NCBI GenBank assembly: GCA_002221725.1 | Contig: NJFT01000085.1 | Coordinates: 1-64,000, forward strand | Length of the DNA stretch: 64,000 nt | Direction: 5' to 3' | Source of the DNA: Scedosporium boydii | Taxonomy: Eukaryota > Ascomycota > Sordariomycetes > Microascales > Microascaceae | Shown here: positions 36,801 through 51,537 of the stretch, in pieces | How positions within the stretch are numbered: position 1 is the first letter of the stretch | Layout: the number at the start of each line of letters is the position of its first letter | Translations under genes and position numbers: made by a program | Notes under the pieces: generated by a model | Told to the model about the DNA's origin: nothing | Databases searched by the model: none | The model's input: only the letters and a program-made list of their open reading frames with translations

Positions 36801-39800
36801 TCTCCTAGTATGAGAGACGCGCCCAGAGATATCCATGCGATGTCTGTGTAGAGACTTCCTAGGAAATCTTGTGTTTTCTATCACGGCCCTGAGACTCGGT
36901 AGTAGTAGGCAAGATTGATGTCAACGCGTCAAAATCCGGGGCAGGCAGGGGTGCAGGGATGCCGAAACGTGAAGATCTACGAAGTACACGTCGCAAGATA
37001 TCAGACGAAAAATTAGCCCTGCGCGCACGAGTCAATGCTAAAAGGAGGCCTTCCTCATGTTGATCATTGACAGCATTATGCCAATATTATGGAATATTCA
37101 CACGAAATATGGCTTGGTCAACACTTTGCCATGAAGGTGAATGGATGAAGCCGCGCTCTCCGGCTGTCGTCAATCTCTATTGTTAGACAATGTGGGGTAA
37201 GCCCAGCCTAGACCGGACTGGTACAAGTTACCGAAACTAGCTCAGAAGGCACGAAGTGTTGAAATCGTCTTCATCAATTGATGTTCCCGCTGCAAGCTCT
37301 CCAACCAAACCCGACAATCCTGGCGAGAATATGGCACAAGGAGCAAACCTGATTGAACACCTTTTCAACCTAATAAGCGTACTCAATTCGTATCCTCCGT
37401 CGAGGAGCGCTACTAAGATAGTCAATGGTAATTCACTATGAGGCCCTTGGCCTATCCGTCTCATCAAGAGCCAGCAATTTCCCACTCGACCTGCATCACC
37501 GAATCTTGGGTTTAAGACCCGGATTCGAAGGGGCCATCCCTGGATGATCTCATCCCTAAACTAAGCTCGAATTCGTCCCAAGAACATGGGACGAAGCCAC
37601 AAAACAGGCAATCCAGGCGGTTCCCTCTTTCGTACACCCTGCCCAAATCACAACCAGCTGGATCGATTGATGCTAAGATCAATTATATCAATTGATATTA
37701 CATGCGCCGAGTGCTTCAGAAGCGCCTTGCTTCTATGGCAATGTACTCACCGTCTTTACAAGTACCAGTCGCAGCTTTCACAAGTCAATTTTACTCTGTA
37801 GTGACGAGGAAAGAACCACATGTTCTGTCCGCATGTGGGTGAAGCTTCTAACCGGGTTTCATTCCCTAGAAGGAAAGGACGGAGTTGCGGACAGCTCAAG
37901 GTTGAAGCCAATTTAGGCAAGACCATTTGGCTCCTGGCTAATTTTGGGGGACCAACCACATGCTCAGCCAAGCCGGGACACACCCCACACGCACGTCTCC
38001 TACAATTGTAGTTTACTTCGTACCAGCTTCATTAACTACTCGTGGTTGGGGGAGCTCCTGCTCATGGTTTTCTTCCTCCGAAGTTGGCAAGAGGGACTCG
38101 ACAGGTCGAGGAAGGCACAAAGAAGTGCCCATCATGACTAGGAAAATGGAAGGGACCGCCCAGTTCGTAGGATAACCCGTCTTTTCCAATTATTGATAGG
38201 GCGGTGTTTGAGGGCAGAACCATGCTGCGCTGCACCAAATGCGCCTCTGCATCAATTTGATCTGTTCGATCGTCCCGCACGCCCTGATTCGAGCCTTCGA
38301 GCCGTACCAGTATTACGATAATTGAACTGTCAATTTTTACGGAATGGGTAAAATCTGTTCTTTCATACTCCGGACTGGGTAAGTTCCAATCCGAAGTTTA
38401 TGCTGCGATCCTGAGTTAATAATACCACAACATTGTGGTCTTTGCCCTTTGATTTTCCCTCTTCTCTCGCTCTCTCTATGACACGATTTGGACGCCTGAT
38501 GTCTTGCGCGTCCCCACCGAGACTTGATCTCAAACCTTGACTGTCTGGCAACTACTACGCACACCAGTCGCAGAGACAACATTGAACCCTCAACTTTGGC
38601 CGTGCCCTCCACTGGGTAGGTCTATCAGGCCCACCGAGATGAGATTGAGAACTGAGCGGCGAGTTTAGGAGAGGGAGCCACCTGCACAAACACCACCAAT
38701 AATACCACCCATCGATTTCACCAGCACTACTTCGTACCTGTGCCCGGCGTTCTTGGTTGATCCTCAATTCAATCGCCCCACTACCACCACATCCCTGCGG
38801 CCTTGGAGCTTCAGGACAAGGTCCTTCCTCGATCTCCTGGGAACTCTGGCCTTCTGGCACTCGATACCGCTCACTTCCCTGACCGTGTGGCATTGGACTT
38901 ACAGCTGTCATTCGGGATATCGTACCAAATTACCGCAACACTGTAGTTTGGGATCCAGATCCAAACCCGGTTTATCTGATTTTCATGGTTTTGGGCCAGC
39001 CCAGCACAACATCGCGACAACTCATGATGCGGTGTTAATGAGTTGTATTTCCAAGCCTCAATCTGTCTTTCCCTTGGTTCCCCGGTCTATGGTCCATGAT
39101 CCATCTTTGGCAATCATCTCATCAACCCCTGCTTCATATCGCAATCCCTTGGTACAACATCCGCACTGGTGTGGGCCCTGTGCAATTTAGGATCGCGAGT
39201 TTCCAACATCGAGACGGAGGTCTAGTCACATTGTCATCAAAGTCAACCACTTTTTTCAGTCGATCCGCTGTACGAAGTACCTCTTTCGAATTCAATCGTT
39301 TTTGATCCACGGCCTGTGCTTCCCTCCTCCCCCCAGTTCAAGTAACCGAAGTCACATTTCAGTGGTCACAACGACCCGATCTAACGGCGAGCCTGGCCCC
39401 CAAGCTGCATGCTAGACCCGGCTTCATTCGCTCTTGCTGATCGTCACCCTGTCTTCTTCTCCGGGAGTAGCGCTCTCCTGCGACATCAGGGCGCTGACCA
39501 TCAATTTCTTGTTCACTCGGACGATCACGGACCCTGAACAGAGAAGTTCGACAAAACTCGTTACTGCCTCCCTCCATCATAGGCCTTGATCATGAAGGGT
39601 ACCCAAGATTCTAAGAACCGCCTGGTCTAAATTTCTTTTTTGCGGATTTCTGTAATAAGGTATTGTCGTCTCATCATCTACCGGAACCCGTCCATGGCTG
39701 TTCTCCATCCCCTGTTCATCAAAAACCATCCACCCCCGCCATCCTCGGAAACCACCCCTCTGCTCGGCTCAGTCTCCGAAAATACCCATCTCCGCCATGT

Positions 39801-39930
39801 CCTGGAAGACGCCGGGCACGCGCTTCGCTGCGCCATGAGCTGCGTGTCTGCTGTCGAGCAAGTGCTGCCGTCACTCCGGCTTGGGTGTTCCTGTACCCCT
39901 CCTCCTTCCCAAATGTATACTAGTCGTAGA
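33819..39930. other. Intergenic region, no gene recognised
   Basis: About 6 kb of normal composition with many short overlapping frames on both strands and no recognisable domain or gene-like exon chain. The 9-mer TACTTCGTA/TACGAAGTA recurs (34151, 35002, 36978, 38014, 38728, 39271). Confidence 0.5.
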
Positions 39931-40944
39931 AAGTTAAAGCTTTGGCTGGTTGGGTAACTTCGCGCCCCCTCGCTTCCCTTCTCCGCCTACTAAGTGGGCT
40001 AGGTTCCTTCATACCCTTGCTCAGACTCCATCAACTGGGGCGAACGAAAGCAAAGAATCGTTCCTCAATTGCCTCTCTCTCATCAACAGAGGGAACACAC
40101 ACACACACACACCGCATCGTCAACACTACTAACATATCGGGATACCCTACCCCGAGTCTACCGAAATGGCGTCTCATTTTCTCACTCCCATGCAGCCGCC
40201 CAGCTACCTTATTTCGTCTTCCTGGTCTGGTGGTCCTGTCATATTGGCTGACCCCCTCATCCCCACCCTCAGTCCTTCCCCAAAAGCCGCTGCCAGTATC
40301 AACCCATCTTCCCACAGCTCCACATCCCGCACGAGTGCTCCATTCTTGCCACTTGATCATCCCAGACATGGTAGTGTACCAGAAAAAAAAATTGGCTAAC
40401 ACTGCTTCCATTCAGGACCCTCCTCACATTAAACTGGGCGCCGAGGCCATCCCAGGGGACCTGCATTCAACCTCAAGGTCGAAGGGCACGTGTACTACAG
40501 TGGTTACTGCTCTCACTCTCCAGTACCTCGCTGCGGGCCTCCCGGTCCGGCAAGAGACCCGTACTTTTTCGGAACCCTGGCCATCTTTCCTACACTCAGA
40601 CATCATCTTAACGCTCTTCCCCCACAATTCAACTAACACACACCCTCGGGGTGGCCGGAGCACCTTCCATTACAAAACCATCACGTCTCCTCTCTCGATC
40701 GATCTATCTCGATATCTTCAGATATCATCACCATACCTGTCTTTATATACACATTGGGGAAACCTCTGATCTTCAACTTACTTTCTTCATCACTTCCCTT
40801 TTAACATCTATTGAGTTAGAGAGCTTCATTTCCTAACAGCCGTTCACACATCGGTAGCGACATCACCTATGCTTCGCATCCATCCTACGACATAAACCTC
40901 CTTCTATATTTCTATCTGCATTTCTCTGCACCTCAGTCTTAGGG
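39931..40944 (+). promoter_or_regulatory. Pyrimidine-rich promoter and 5' leader of the Zn2Cys6 gene
   Basis: C/T-rich sequence with an (AC)9 microsatellite (40095-40112), several upstream ATGs and a 275-codon open frame (39942-40769) that has low-complexity composition. A TATATA at 40745-40750 lies about 200 bp before the ATG. If transcription starts upstream of these ATGs, they would act as upstream open frames. Confidence 0.4.
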
Positions 40945-44008
<3,064 letters not shown>

Positions 44009-45202
44009 GAGGAAAGTGACATGTACAATTAGCATTTTGATTTTGGGTCTAGGGAGGGACTATGTACAGCGAGTTTACGTGATATGAAATGACATGAGCT
44101 TGAGCGTCTTATTTCCCTCAGAATATTTCATTTTCTCTTTCATTAGATATTTGTTTTCCAGGTTTGATGTGAGCATGAGTATGACCGCTTCTTTTTGATG
44201 GAGGAGGCACCTTGGAGAATCGACATTGCCGTAGCCGCCTGATGGATCCGAGGTGTCGCCTGCAACTGAGAAGTAGGGTTGAGATGGCACGATTCTACGA
44301 TTTACTTCAAACGAAGTAGTGTCAAAACATCAGACTATCACTCTCTCGGCATAGCTTGCGAACCCCATACGGAGATGGCAATGTGGAGAGGTCCGGGGTG
44401 TGTGCGGTGGACATGATCGAAATGCTCGGGTGTGATTGATATGATTTAAGGGGTTCATCCAAGTGGGACGGCCCAGAAAAAAGAGCTCGTGCGAAGTAAC
44501 TCGTTTCTCCGTTCACCAATGTGGAAAGGGCCGAGAGAGAGAGAAAGCAACCCCTCGACGCGATTGATACACATCTCCATTTTCATGGGTGGCGTTCGAA
44601 AAAAAATGGACTCTGACAGGAAAGGTTACATCGTTTGAGTGGAGGGGGGAAGGAGGTGAGTTCTATCCCTGTTGGGGGGCGTGGACGGAAGGGATGTTTG
44701 GCGGGACGGCGGGCCGATGGGGGAAATGCCGTGGAAGATGGGGAAGAGGGACGTATCGTTGTATCCCAGTCCCCGAGGGGCATTCTCAGAGGGCTAGCCA
44801 GTTGGGTTGGCGGGTCCTGTGATTGGGATCAAGATGAGAGGATGTCGGTGTTCATCTTGATGCTGGGCTGGAGTGGGTTGGCTCGGTGAGGTTGGAATGG
44901 AGAGGTGTCACGTGCATCCTGGTGTTGTTTCACGTGACTCACGATAGACCGCAGTATTGAAGTTAGTATTGAACGCGTCGCTATCAAGTGGAACCAGAAA
45001 ACTGGGCCATATACGGGATCCCGCGAATGTCGATGTTATTGAATTAGTCTACGAATTCACCCGTTTCCGGAATATATTTCCTGTTTCTCATATAAGCCTG
45101 AATTCCCTCTCAAGTTCTCCTTCGTTGAGTGCGCTCGCTACTGCCTCTGGACATCATGATCGACTGATTCTGGCGCTGCCGCGGCTCATCGAAGAGGTGT
45201 CC
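44009..45202. other. Intergenic region between convergent genes
   Basis: Separates the 3' ends of the Zn2Cys6 gene and the DUF7580-type gene. Only short frames of biased composition, with no gene recognised. Confidence 0.5.
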
Positions 45203-47063
45203 CTAGGCGTCCCTCTGCATTCTTCTTGCCAACTCCAACAAAGGTTTACACATGTCCCCTAACTCATTCACGACATGCTCGAAAAACTGCTCTTGCAGTT
45301 CTTCATTGGCCAGATTCGTTTCACCCAATCCAAAATCACACCCCAAACACTTGCGTATAATCGTCGGAAACTTTTTGCCCATCTGATAACCCAGCTCTGG
45401 GGAGTAGGATAGCTTTTGCGCGGCGTCGTACTTGTTGTGGTAGTTCGCGGGGAGTTTCGTTCCCTCAAGCGACGACCATGGTTTGTTATACCCCAGTTCC
45501 AAAAGGACGATGGCAAACGAAAAAAGAAGTTTGTTTCGGACGGATATTTCAGGCGAAACAGCAACGCCTTTCCCCTTGTCGATGAGCTCGGGGAACTGTA
45601 CCCTGAAGAATGGAGTACTTGCAGGGGAGGTTTCGAAAAGATGGACGTCATTGCTTGCCCATGAATCGGGAAGCCACGAGGTACCGTGGTATTGTAAGAT
45701 GGCGTTGGCTAATCCGTTGATAATGCTCATCTTTTCCACGTTAAGAAGCCTCCTATCGAGAAGCTTGAGCAGTGATTCACGTTCGCTGCCTGATCGGCCG
45801 GCGAGTGGCAGGTAGTGGAACTGGTGGAGCTGACTGCTGATAGAAGAAATTGGAGCCTCTGCCATGTGAGCCGTGAAGTGAGGACAAACCTCCACCGTAC
45901 ATTGCGTTCCGACCACAGAGCCATGAGAAACTGTAGTGGTTGCGAGTGTAACCATGTCCGGAATCGGGGTGTGATTCTCGTCCTGGCTGTGGCTTGTTTC
46001 TGTCACAGTGACTGTCGCGGTTCTAGAAGCGCTGTTGTCACCGACAGAGTTGAAACGCACAGTCTTCTTCTGTAGCTTGTTTCGTTTCTTGATCTCCTTC
46101 GTTACCACCAGAGGGTGTGTGTACTCCTCAATACTTGTGATCCAGGTCTTTGTATCACGGCGATCGTAAGTCTCGTCCGGTTTAGTTCCGGCTGCCCTTT
46201 CCAGAGTCGCAATTCGAACCCAAACTGGCCTCTGTTGGCGCGAATTAGAGTGATCGTGACAGTCGATGGCAACTTCAAACTGGACTCGGTTCTCAGCGTT
46301 GTGGGTGGACGAGATGTCGACAGCCGTAATGTCCGCTGTGTGACATGGGTGGCCTCCTGTGCAAGGCCACATAAAGGAAAAAGTCTGATATAACGAGCAG
46401 GCCGCATGTCTGATCTGACGGTATCTTTCGAGGTTGTTTAGACTTGCTGCCTTGTGCGGCATCGCGGAGCTTTGGTTGGATTGGTCTTCTTGCCTGCTGT
46501 CTAACTGCCGGGCAATGTTGTCACTTAAGGCTATGAAGTCGCTCAAGCTGGTACTCAACGCATTGATGGATTTTTGGATCCCATTCTCTTTCCAGCAGAA
46601 GCGAAATCTCTTGGCAACCTCTCTAGATGAACCACTGGATTTCAACGGTTCTACTGATGTCGTATCTGTTTCCACGAAGGATTCCAGAATGCGGCATATA
46701 TCAGCCAGCGAAGTATGGAATTGTTCCAGCGCCTTGTTCCATAGACCAAAACTGTGGCTTAATGCAGATCGATTACCTCGTTGGCTAGTATCATCCGCGC
46801 TCAACTGACGACCAAGCTTGCGGAGTTCTTCCTCGCTGAACAGCAGGCTTTCTGCTCTATCTGGGTCCCTCGTAATCGATTGATGCACGCGCCTAACGGC
46901 GTCTCTGAAGAGGTCTTCTTTCAACCGGATGGTATCGTTCAGTATTTTGATTTCGCGAGTGTACCCGCAGAAGGTCTCAATCTTGTCGGAAACTGTACGG
47001 TAGCTGTGGACTAGCTTGACCGCAATGGGGATCACTCCGAGTGCTAACTCCGGCGGCGTCCAT
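45203..47063 (-). CDS. DUF7580-type fungal protein (kinase-like C-terminal region), with frame slip at the start
   Basis: One long frame gives about 620 aa with no intron needed. The family opening ELALGVIPIAVKLVHSYRTVSDKIETF is in frame with the rest, but its frame has no ATG and meets a stop just upstream. The ATG at 47063 reads ATGGACGCC. Removing one G after the ATG would give MTPPELALGVIP, so one base seems to have been gained. Residues about 10-210 are helical. The C-terminal 240 residues carry the conserved block LLNVEKMSIINGLANAILQYHGTSWLPDSW, then LLFSFAIVLLELGY and IIRKCLGCDFGLG, remnants of a kinase C-lobe without catalytic residues. These proteins are frequent near heterokaryon-incompatibility type genes, and their function is unknown. 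It shares a short divergent promoter with the C2H2/pseudokinase gene. Confidence 0.72.
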
Positions 47064-47324
47064 TAGTTCCGTCTATTAGGCACTCCGGGGAAGGCCTTCT
47101 GTAGTTTCGTTTGCCTGGCCAGCATCAGAGAGTCTTTTGCCCATGGGGCTGAAAGAAGATGGATATACACGTCTGCGGGGTAGAGCCTGGCCCAAATATG
47201 CTCCCATCTGCCAACTCGCCAATCAACCTCACGCACACCGGTATGGCATCAGAAGCGGGGTCAGGCTGCGGCTTCCTCAGTATTTTAGAACTGAAATATC
47301 ATCGGAAGCGGGATTTAAAAGGGG

Positions 47325-50300
47325 ATGAAGAGTAGGTATGTTAACTCCGCATTGTTCAACCACCAGAACAGCATTCTGTCGTCGACAATGTCTTCCCCTC
47401 CAGCCTCAGAGGGCTACCCACGAGGCGCCGGCATAGACATTCAAAGTTGGGTTACCGAGCCGAGTGGTGCACCACCTACTGGTATTGTTGGTAGTTTGTT
47501 CGAAGCTATCCTCGATGCGGGCATCGAGGTTGCAAAGCTGGCTCCAGAGGCCGAACAATCACGGAGACTTCATGGAGAACTTGAGCGATTCGTCCTCTGG
47601 GGACATGGTGCTTCCATATCAAACGGGCAGCTGGATGATATGCTTTCCAAATCCCGCGAGCTACGTCAAGCAGTACTCTCAGCCATCTACGGCCTTGGTA
47701 GAGTTTTTGTTAATGATCTCCTACTGGCGTATCAAGCAGTGGACACTCGGTCGAGCTCGCCTTATGCTTCCCCGACAATACGAACACTTCAAGAACAGTT
47801 GGAAATGATTTCTTCCACATCAGAAGACGACAGACGACTAAGTTGGGAAAATCTATCGGACGACGAAAACACTAGAGATACGATATCAGAGGTCATCGAC
47901 ATTATTGAGTTTTATATTAACTGCCTCATGGACCTGTCTTCGATGGTGGACACAATAGATGTTGATGATGACGAGGATCTCGAAACGAGGCCGGAGACGT
48001 TCAATGTTGGCACTGAACTAGCTCGTCTCTACTGCCGTCGGATTCGCGACCAGTTCCCCGAATTACCCAAGTTTCTCGTGGAGCGGCTTGGCAAGGCGAA
48101 CGACTTACGTACATCCCAGCTCAAATCTCTTCAGCTCCAAGTTCAAATACGACCCACTGACGAGGAGGAAATGGTTGGAAAGGAAGAGCGTTCGATCCAA
48201 CCAAGCGAGAATATACTCTCAAATGTCGAGCGGGAGATGACGGTGACAAGTGGCACTTACGCATCCCAAATGTCCCAGTCGGTGTTTGATAAGACGAACC
48301 CATTATCATATCATCCTATACCCATCCGTAAGACGAACTTGGATGGGATTATAGTCCCACACGATGATGCACAATCGTTTGTTAGCTCCTCATCTTTCGC
48401 AACCTCCTCGTCAGTGACAAGCAGGCGCTGCTTGCGTCGAGCGCCCCCATTACCGGAAAGCCTGCCAGTTCAATGCCCAGCATGCCACAATATCCTCCAT
48501 GGAGTGGATACTGAAATAGCTTGGAGGTATGTATCCTCGAAGTGTCTTCCATATATCATCCGGCCACTAAAGATAGTCTTTGTTTCCAGGAGGCATATTT
48601 ATTGGGACCTGCAGCCTTACATCTGCACTCTAGAATCTTGCCGCTTGGAGCAAACCCTCTTTCGGTCAAGAGAGGAGTGGATCAGGCACGAGATATCTCA
48701 CACAGAGCGACGCAACACCGTCTTTTCGTGTGTTTTCTGCCCGAGGCAGAGGGTTAAAAGAACATTTAGGGACTCCCAAGCCTACTATAAGCATTTGGGG
48801 AGGCACCTATGCCAAGTCTCTCTTGCAGTTCTGCCACAAGATGGGGACGATGAGAGTGAACTCGACACCGGGCAGAGCTCACTGACAGACAATGTGGACG
48901 ACTTGCTAAGTGACACCAAAGAATCGATAAAATTATTTAAGGACTCTCAGGCCTACCACCAGTGGGATAAGGACGATGATAGTGAGCTCGAAAGTGTGCA
49001 GAGCGTACCAATGAATGATATGGACGACCTCCCAAGCAGCACCAGAAAATCGCTAGGGGCATTGCTCAGATTGCTCAGGGGCAGGACACTTTTGTCGCGG
49101 GATGCGAATCGCCACTTTCTGCCACAGAGTAGACTGCAAGAGATCCTCACAGAAATCCGAGTTTCCCGAACCCTTGCCGAAGTCTTTGCCGAGTCTAAAA
49201 GAGAAATCTCGCCTGACCGACAGGCAGAGATTACTCGGAAAGTTTTGTTCCCTACGGAGGCTACAAGACTGGAAACACCGAAACATCTAGCGACGAGAAG
49301 ACAAATATTCGCCATCCTCGTGCTGATCGACGCAGTTGAAACAATCGTTGATTTCATTGACGAAGGTATTTACGACGGCGATCTCCCCTTCGACGGGGAT
49401 GGAAGTGAGTTTGGGAAGAGAGACGACAAGGGCGAGCTACTGTCGATTAGCCTCTTCGCGAGGTGGAAGAAGAGCAAGGTTAAGGAGTTCTTTCATCGGC
49501 AGTGGATGGTCCACGTACCCATTTTCAACATATACAGAGGGAACGGGAAGTCACCACCGCATTACGAACTAAGCGAGTACGCTGTCTTGCCTTTCCTAAA
49601 GGTGCAAAGGATTGGGAGATACGCTCCTGGCACTGTCTCCAAGGTGGAAATCGAGAGCGGCCACCACAACCATCTTACTAAGCCGGTAGGTTCATACCGT
49701 CCATGGTCCATATATTTACATTTACCAGAATAATTTACCATGCTAACACTGTACTTAAAATACAGGATCAAAAGCTGTATTTTGCTATCAAAAGCTATCA
49801 TGATATGCCTTCATCTCGGAGCAACTTTACCCAACAAATCTCCAACCTCCGCTCGTTGGCCGGCCACCCACACTTGGTTCAACTTCTCTGGACCTATAGT
49901 CATGGCCCCAAGTACCATCTTGTTTTCCCCTACGCAGATGGAAATTTAAGAGATTTCTGGGAGATATACCATAAGCCTCTACCGGATCAAGCGGATGAGA
50001 ATCACCGCCGCGGTGCTGTGGTATGGTTTGCCCAACAGTGCCTAGGTATTGCTCAAGGCCTCCACATAATTCACAAGCGTGGGCATGATAGTATCGGGGA
50101 TATTACGAGAAATGAGGAGCTTGGCTGGCATGGCGGTTTGAACCTAGACAACATTCTTTGGTTCCGGGATTTCGATCACCGAGCCCAGGGTTACAGCCTT
50201 GGGGTGTTGAAAATCTCCCTGAGTATGGTGATGCCCGAACCCGGTCCCGTCTCTCTAAATGGCCTGTACACAGCCCCGGAGCGCGAAGTCAGAATGCACT

Positions 50301-50936
50301 CATCAACCCTCCCGGCTTGCGACATTTGGGCTCTAGCATGCATCCTCCTGGAGTTTGTTACATGGTCCCTTGAAGGTAGCCAGGGGGTTGAAAAGTTCGA
50401 AACCACGAGAGTGGAAGACGGTGATCATTTTGGCTGGAGACAAGGCACGTTTTACTCCTATGTGGAGGCCTATGGTGAGCACGGCATCCCTAAGGCTTGG
50501 GCTAGGGTTAAGGAGTCTGTCGTTAATGTAAGCACTGAAGCAACATACTTTCATCATCTGATAGTGAGACTGAGTATGCTAACAACGACAATAGCAATTT
50601 GCAAGACTCTACTATCACCCGGAGGGCTCTGAGTTTACACGGGAATTGTTGGAATTTGTGGGATCACGGCTGATTCATCCGGACCCTAATCTACGAGCCT
50701 GTTGTCCCGAGATCGTTTCCAAATTCGAAACGCTCTACAAATCCTGTGAGGAGAATGGAAATTACTGTCTTGGACAGCAGACCATGCCTCCACGCCATGA
50801 AGAAAGAATGCGCGAGATTCTAATTCCCAAGCAGGTGGAGTTGAATCAGGAGGAGAGAGAGAACCTGGAATTATCTGTCTTGCGACGGAAGGCGCGATGG
50901 GCGATATATCCGCATAGTAATATAAGAATAAGATAA
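47325..50936 (+). CDS. C2H2-type zinc finger plus pseudokinase protein
   Basis: Four exons: 47325-48526, 48590-49685, 49766-50527 and 50595-50936, about 1133 aa (1112 aa if the ATG at 47388 is used). All junctions are in frame and follow GT-AG, with GCTAAC branch sites in introns 2 and 3. Intron 1 is 63 bp and has no stop, so retention would add 21 residues. Residues about 25-260 are the helical module seen in fungal C2H2 proteins (RFVLWGHGASISNGQLDDML). Residues 384-490 hold paired cysteines (C384, C387) and RRHIYWDLQPYICTLESC, with later Cys/His pairs. A kinase fold follows from about 700. K775 is kept (FAIK) and the APE motif reads YTAPERE. However the HxDLKxDN loop reads HGGLNLDN (888-895), and the DFG triplet is absent, KIS being followed directly by LSM (915-920). 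It cannot be a normal protein kinase. Residues encoded at 48771-48926 and 48942-49053 are a diverged internal repeat. Confidence 0.8.
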
Positions 50937-51537
50937 GATGTTGTTGTTCCTAAGTTCTACTTGACATGGCGGCAGCAGGTGGCATTCCTTTTATGTGGCA
51001 CTCTAGTTCCCGTGACATTATCCAGGCGTGTGCTACGCTGGGTAGCCGAAAACCCCTGATCACTTTCAGCCCCTCAATCCAGGTGGGAGCCCATGGGTAC
51101 GACAGAATTCCATCATCCGGAACCAAGATAAAAATGAAGTGGTTTGGGAGAGCTAGGTATGGGAAAAGAAATAACGCGCGTCACGGTGATGGTTCGGTTC
51201 CACGGAGTCCCGGCTTCGATTATGCCACTCCACCCAGGTTACACCTGCGAGCGATGCAGAACATGGAACTCAGCCTCAGAACGGCACGCCAGGTTATGGT
51301 GGCGGGGGATTTAATTCTTACGTATTTTAAGTATTTCGAACGTGCTCAAAGGTGGTTGTAAACAATAAAACTCCCCAAATTAATTACACTCGAGACCTGG
51401 GTTATAACTCGGATGTAACGGAGTGAGTTTTCCTTGATTCCTTTTCTATTGTATTTAACTACTTAGAACCTTCGAAAGGAATTGAAAATTCAATCGCCGG
51501 GGACGTTTGCGAGCTTCCAGGGATGAGGAGCCCATAT
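50937..51537. other. Intergenic region between convergent genes
   Basis: An open frame at 50966-51361 (131 codons) begins 30 bp after the pseudokinase stop but shows no domain and is probably chance or 3' UTR. Confidence 0.45.

Noticed and set aside
39942..40769. 275-codon open frame upstream of the Zn2Cys6 gene
   Set aside because: Low-complexity Ser/Pro/Thr/His composition, no domain and overlapping frames on both strands; it fits a C/T-rich leader.
50966..51361. 131-codon frame after the pseudokinase gene
   Set aside because: No recognisable domain and 30 bp from the upstream stop; probably chance or 3' UTR.
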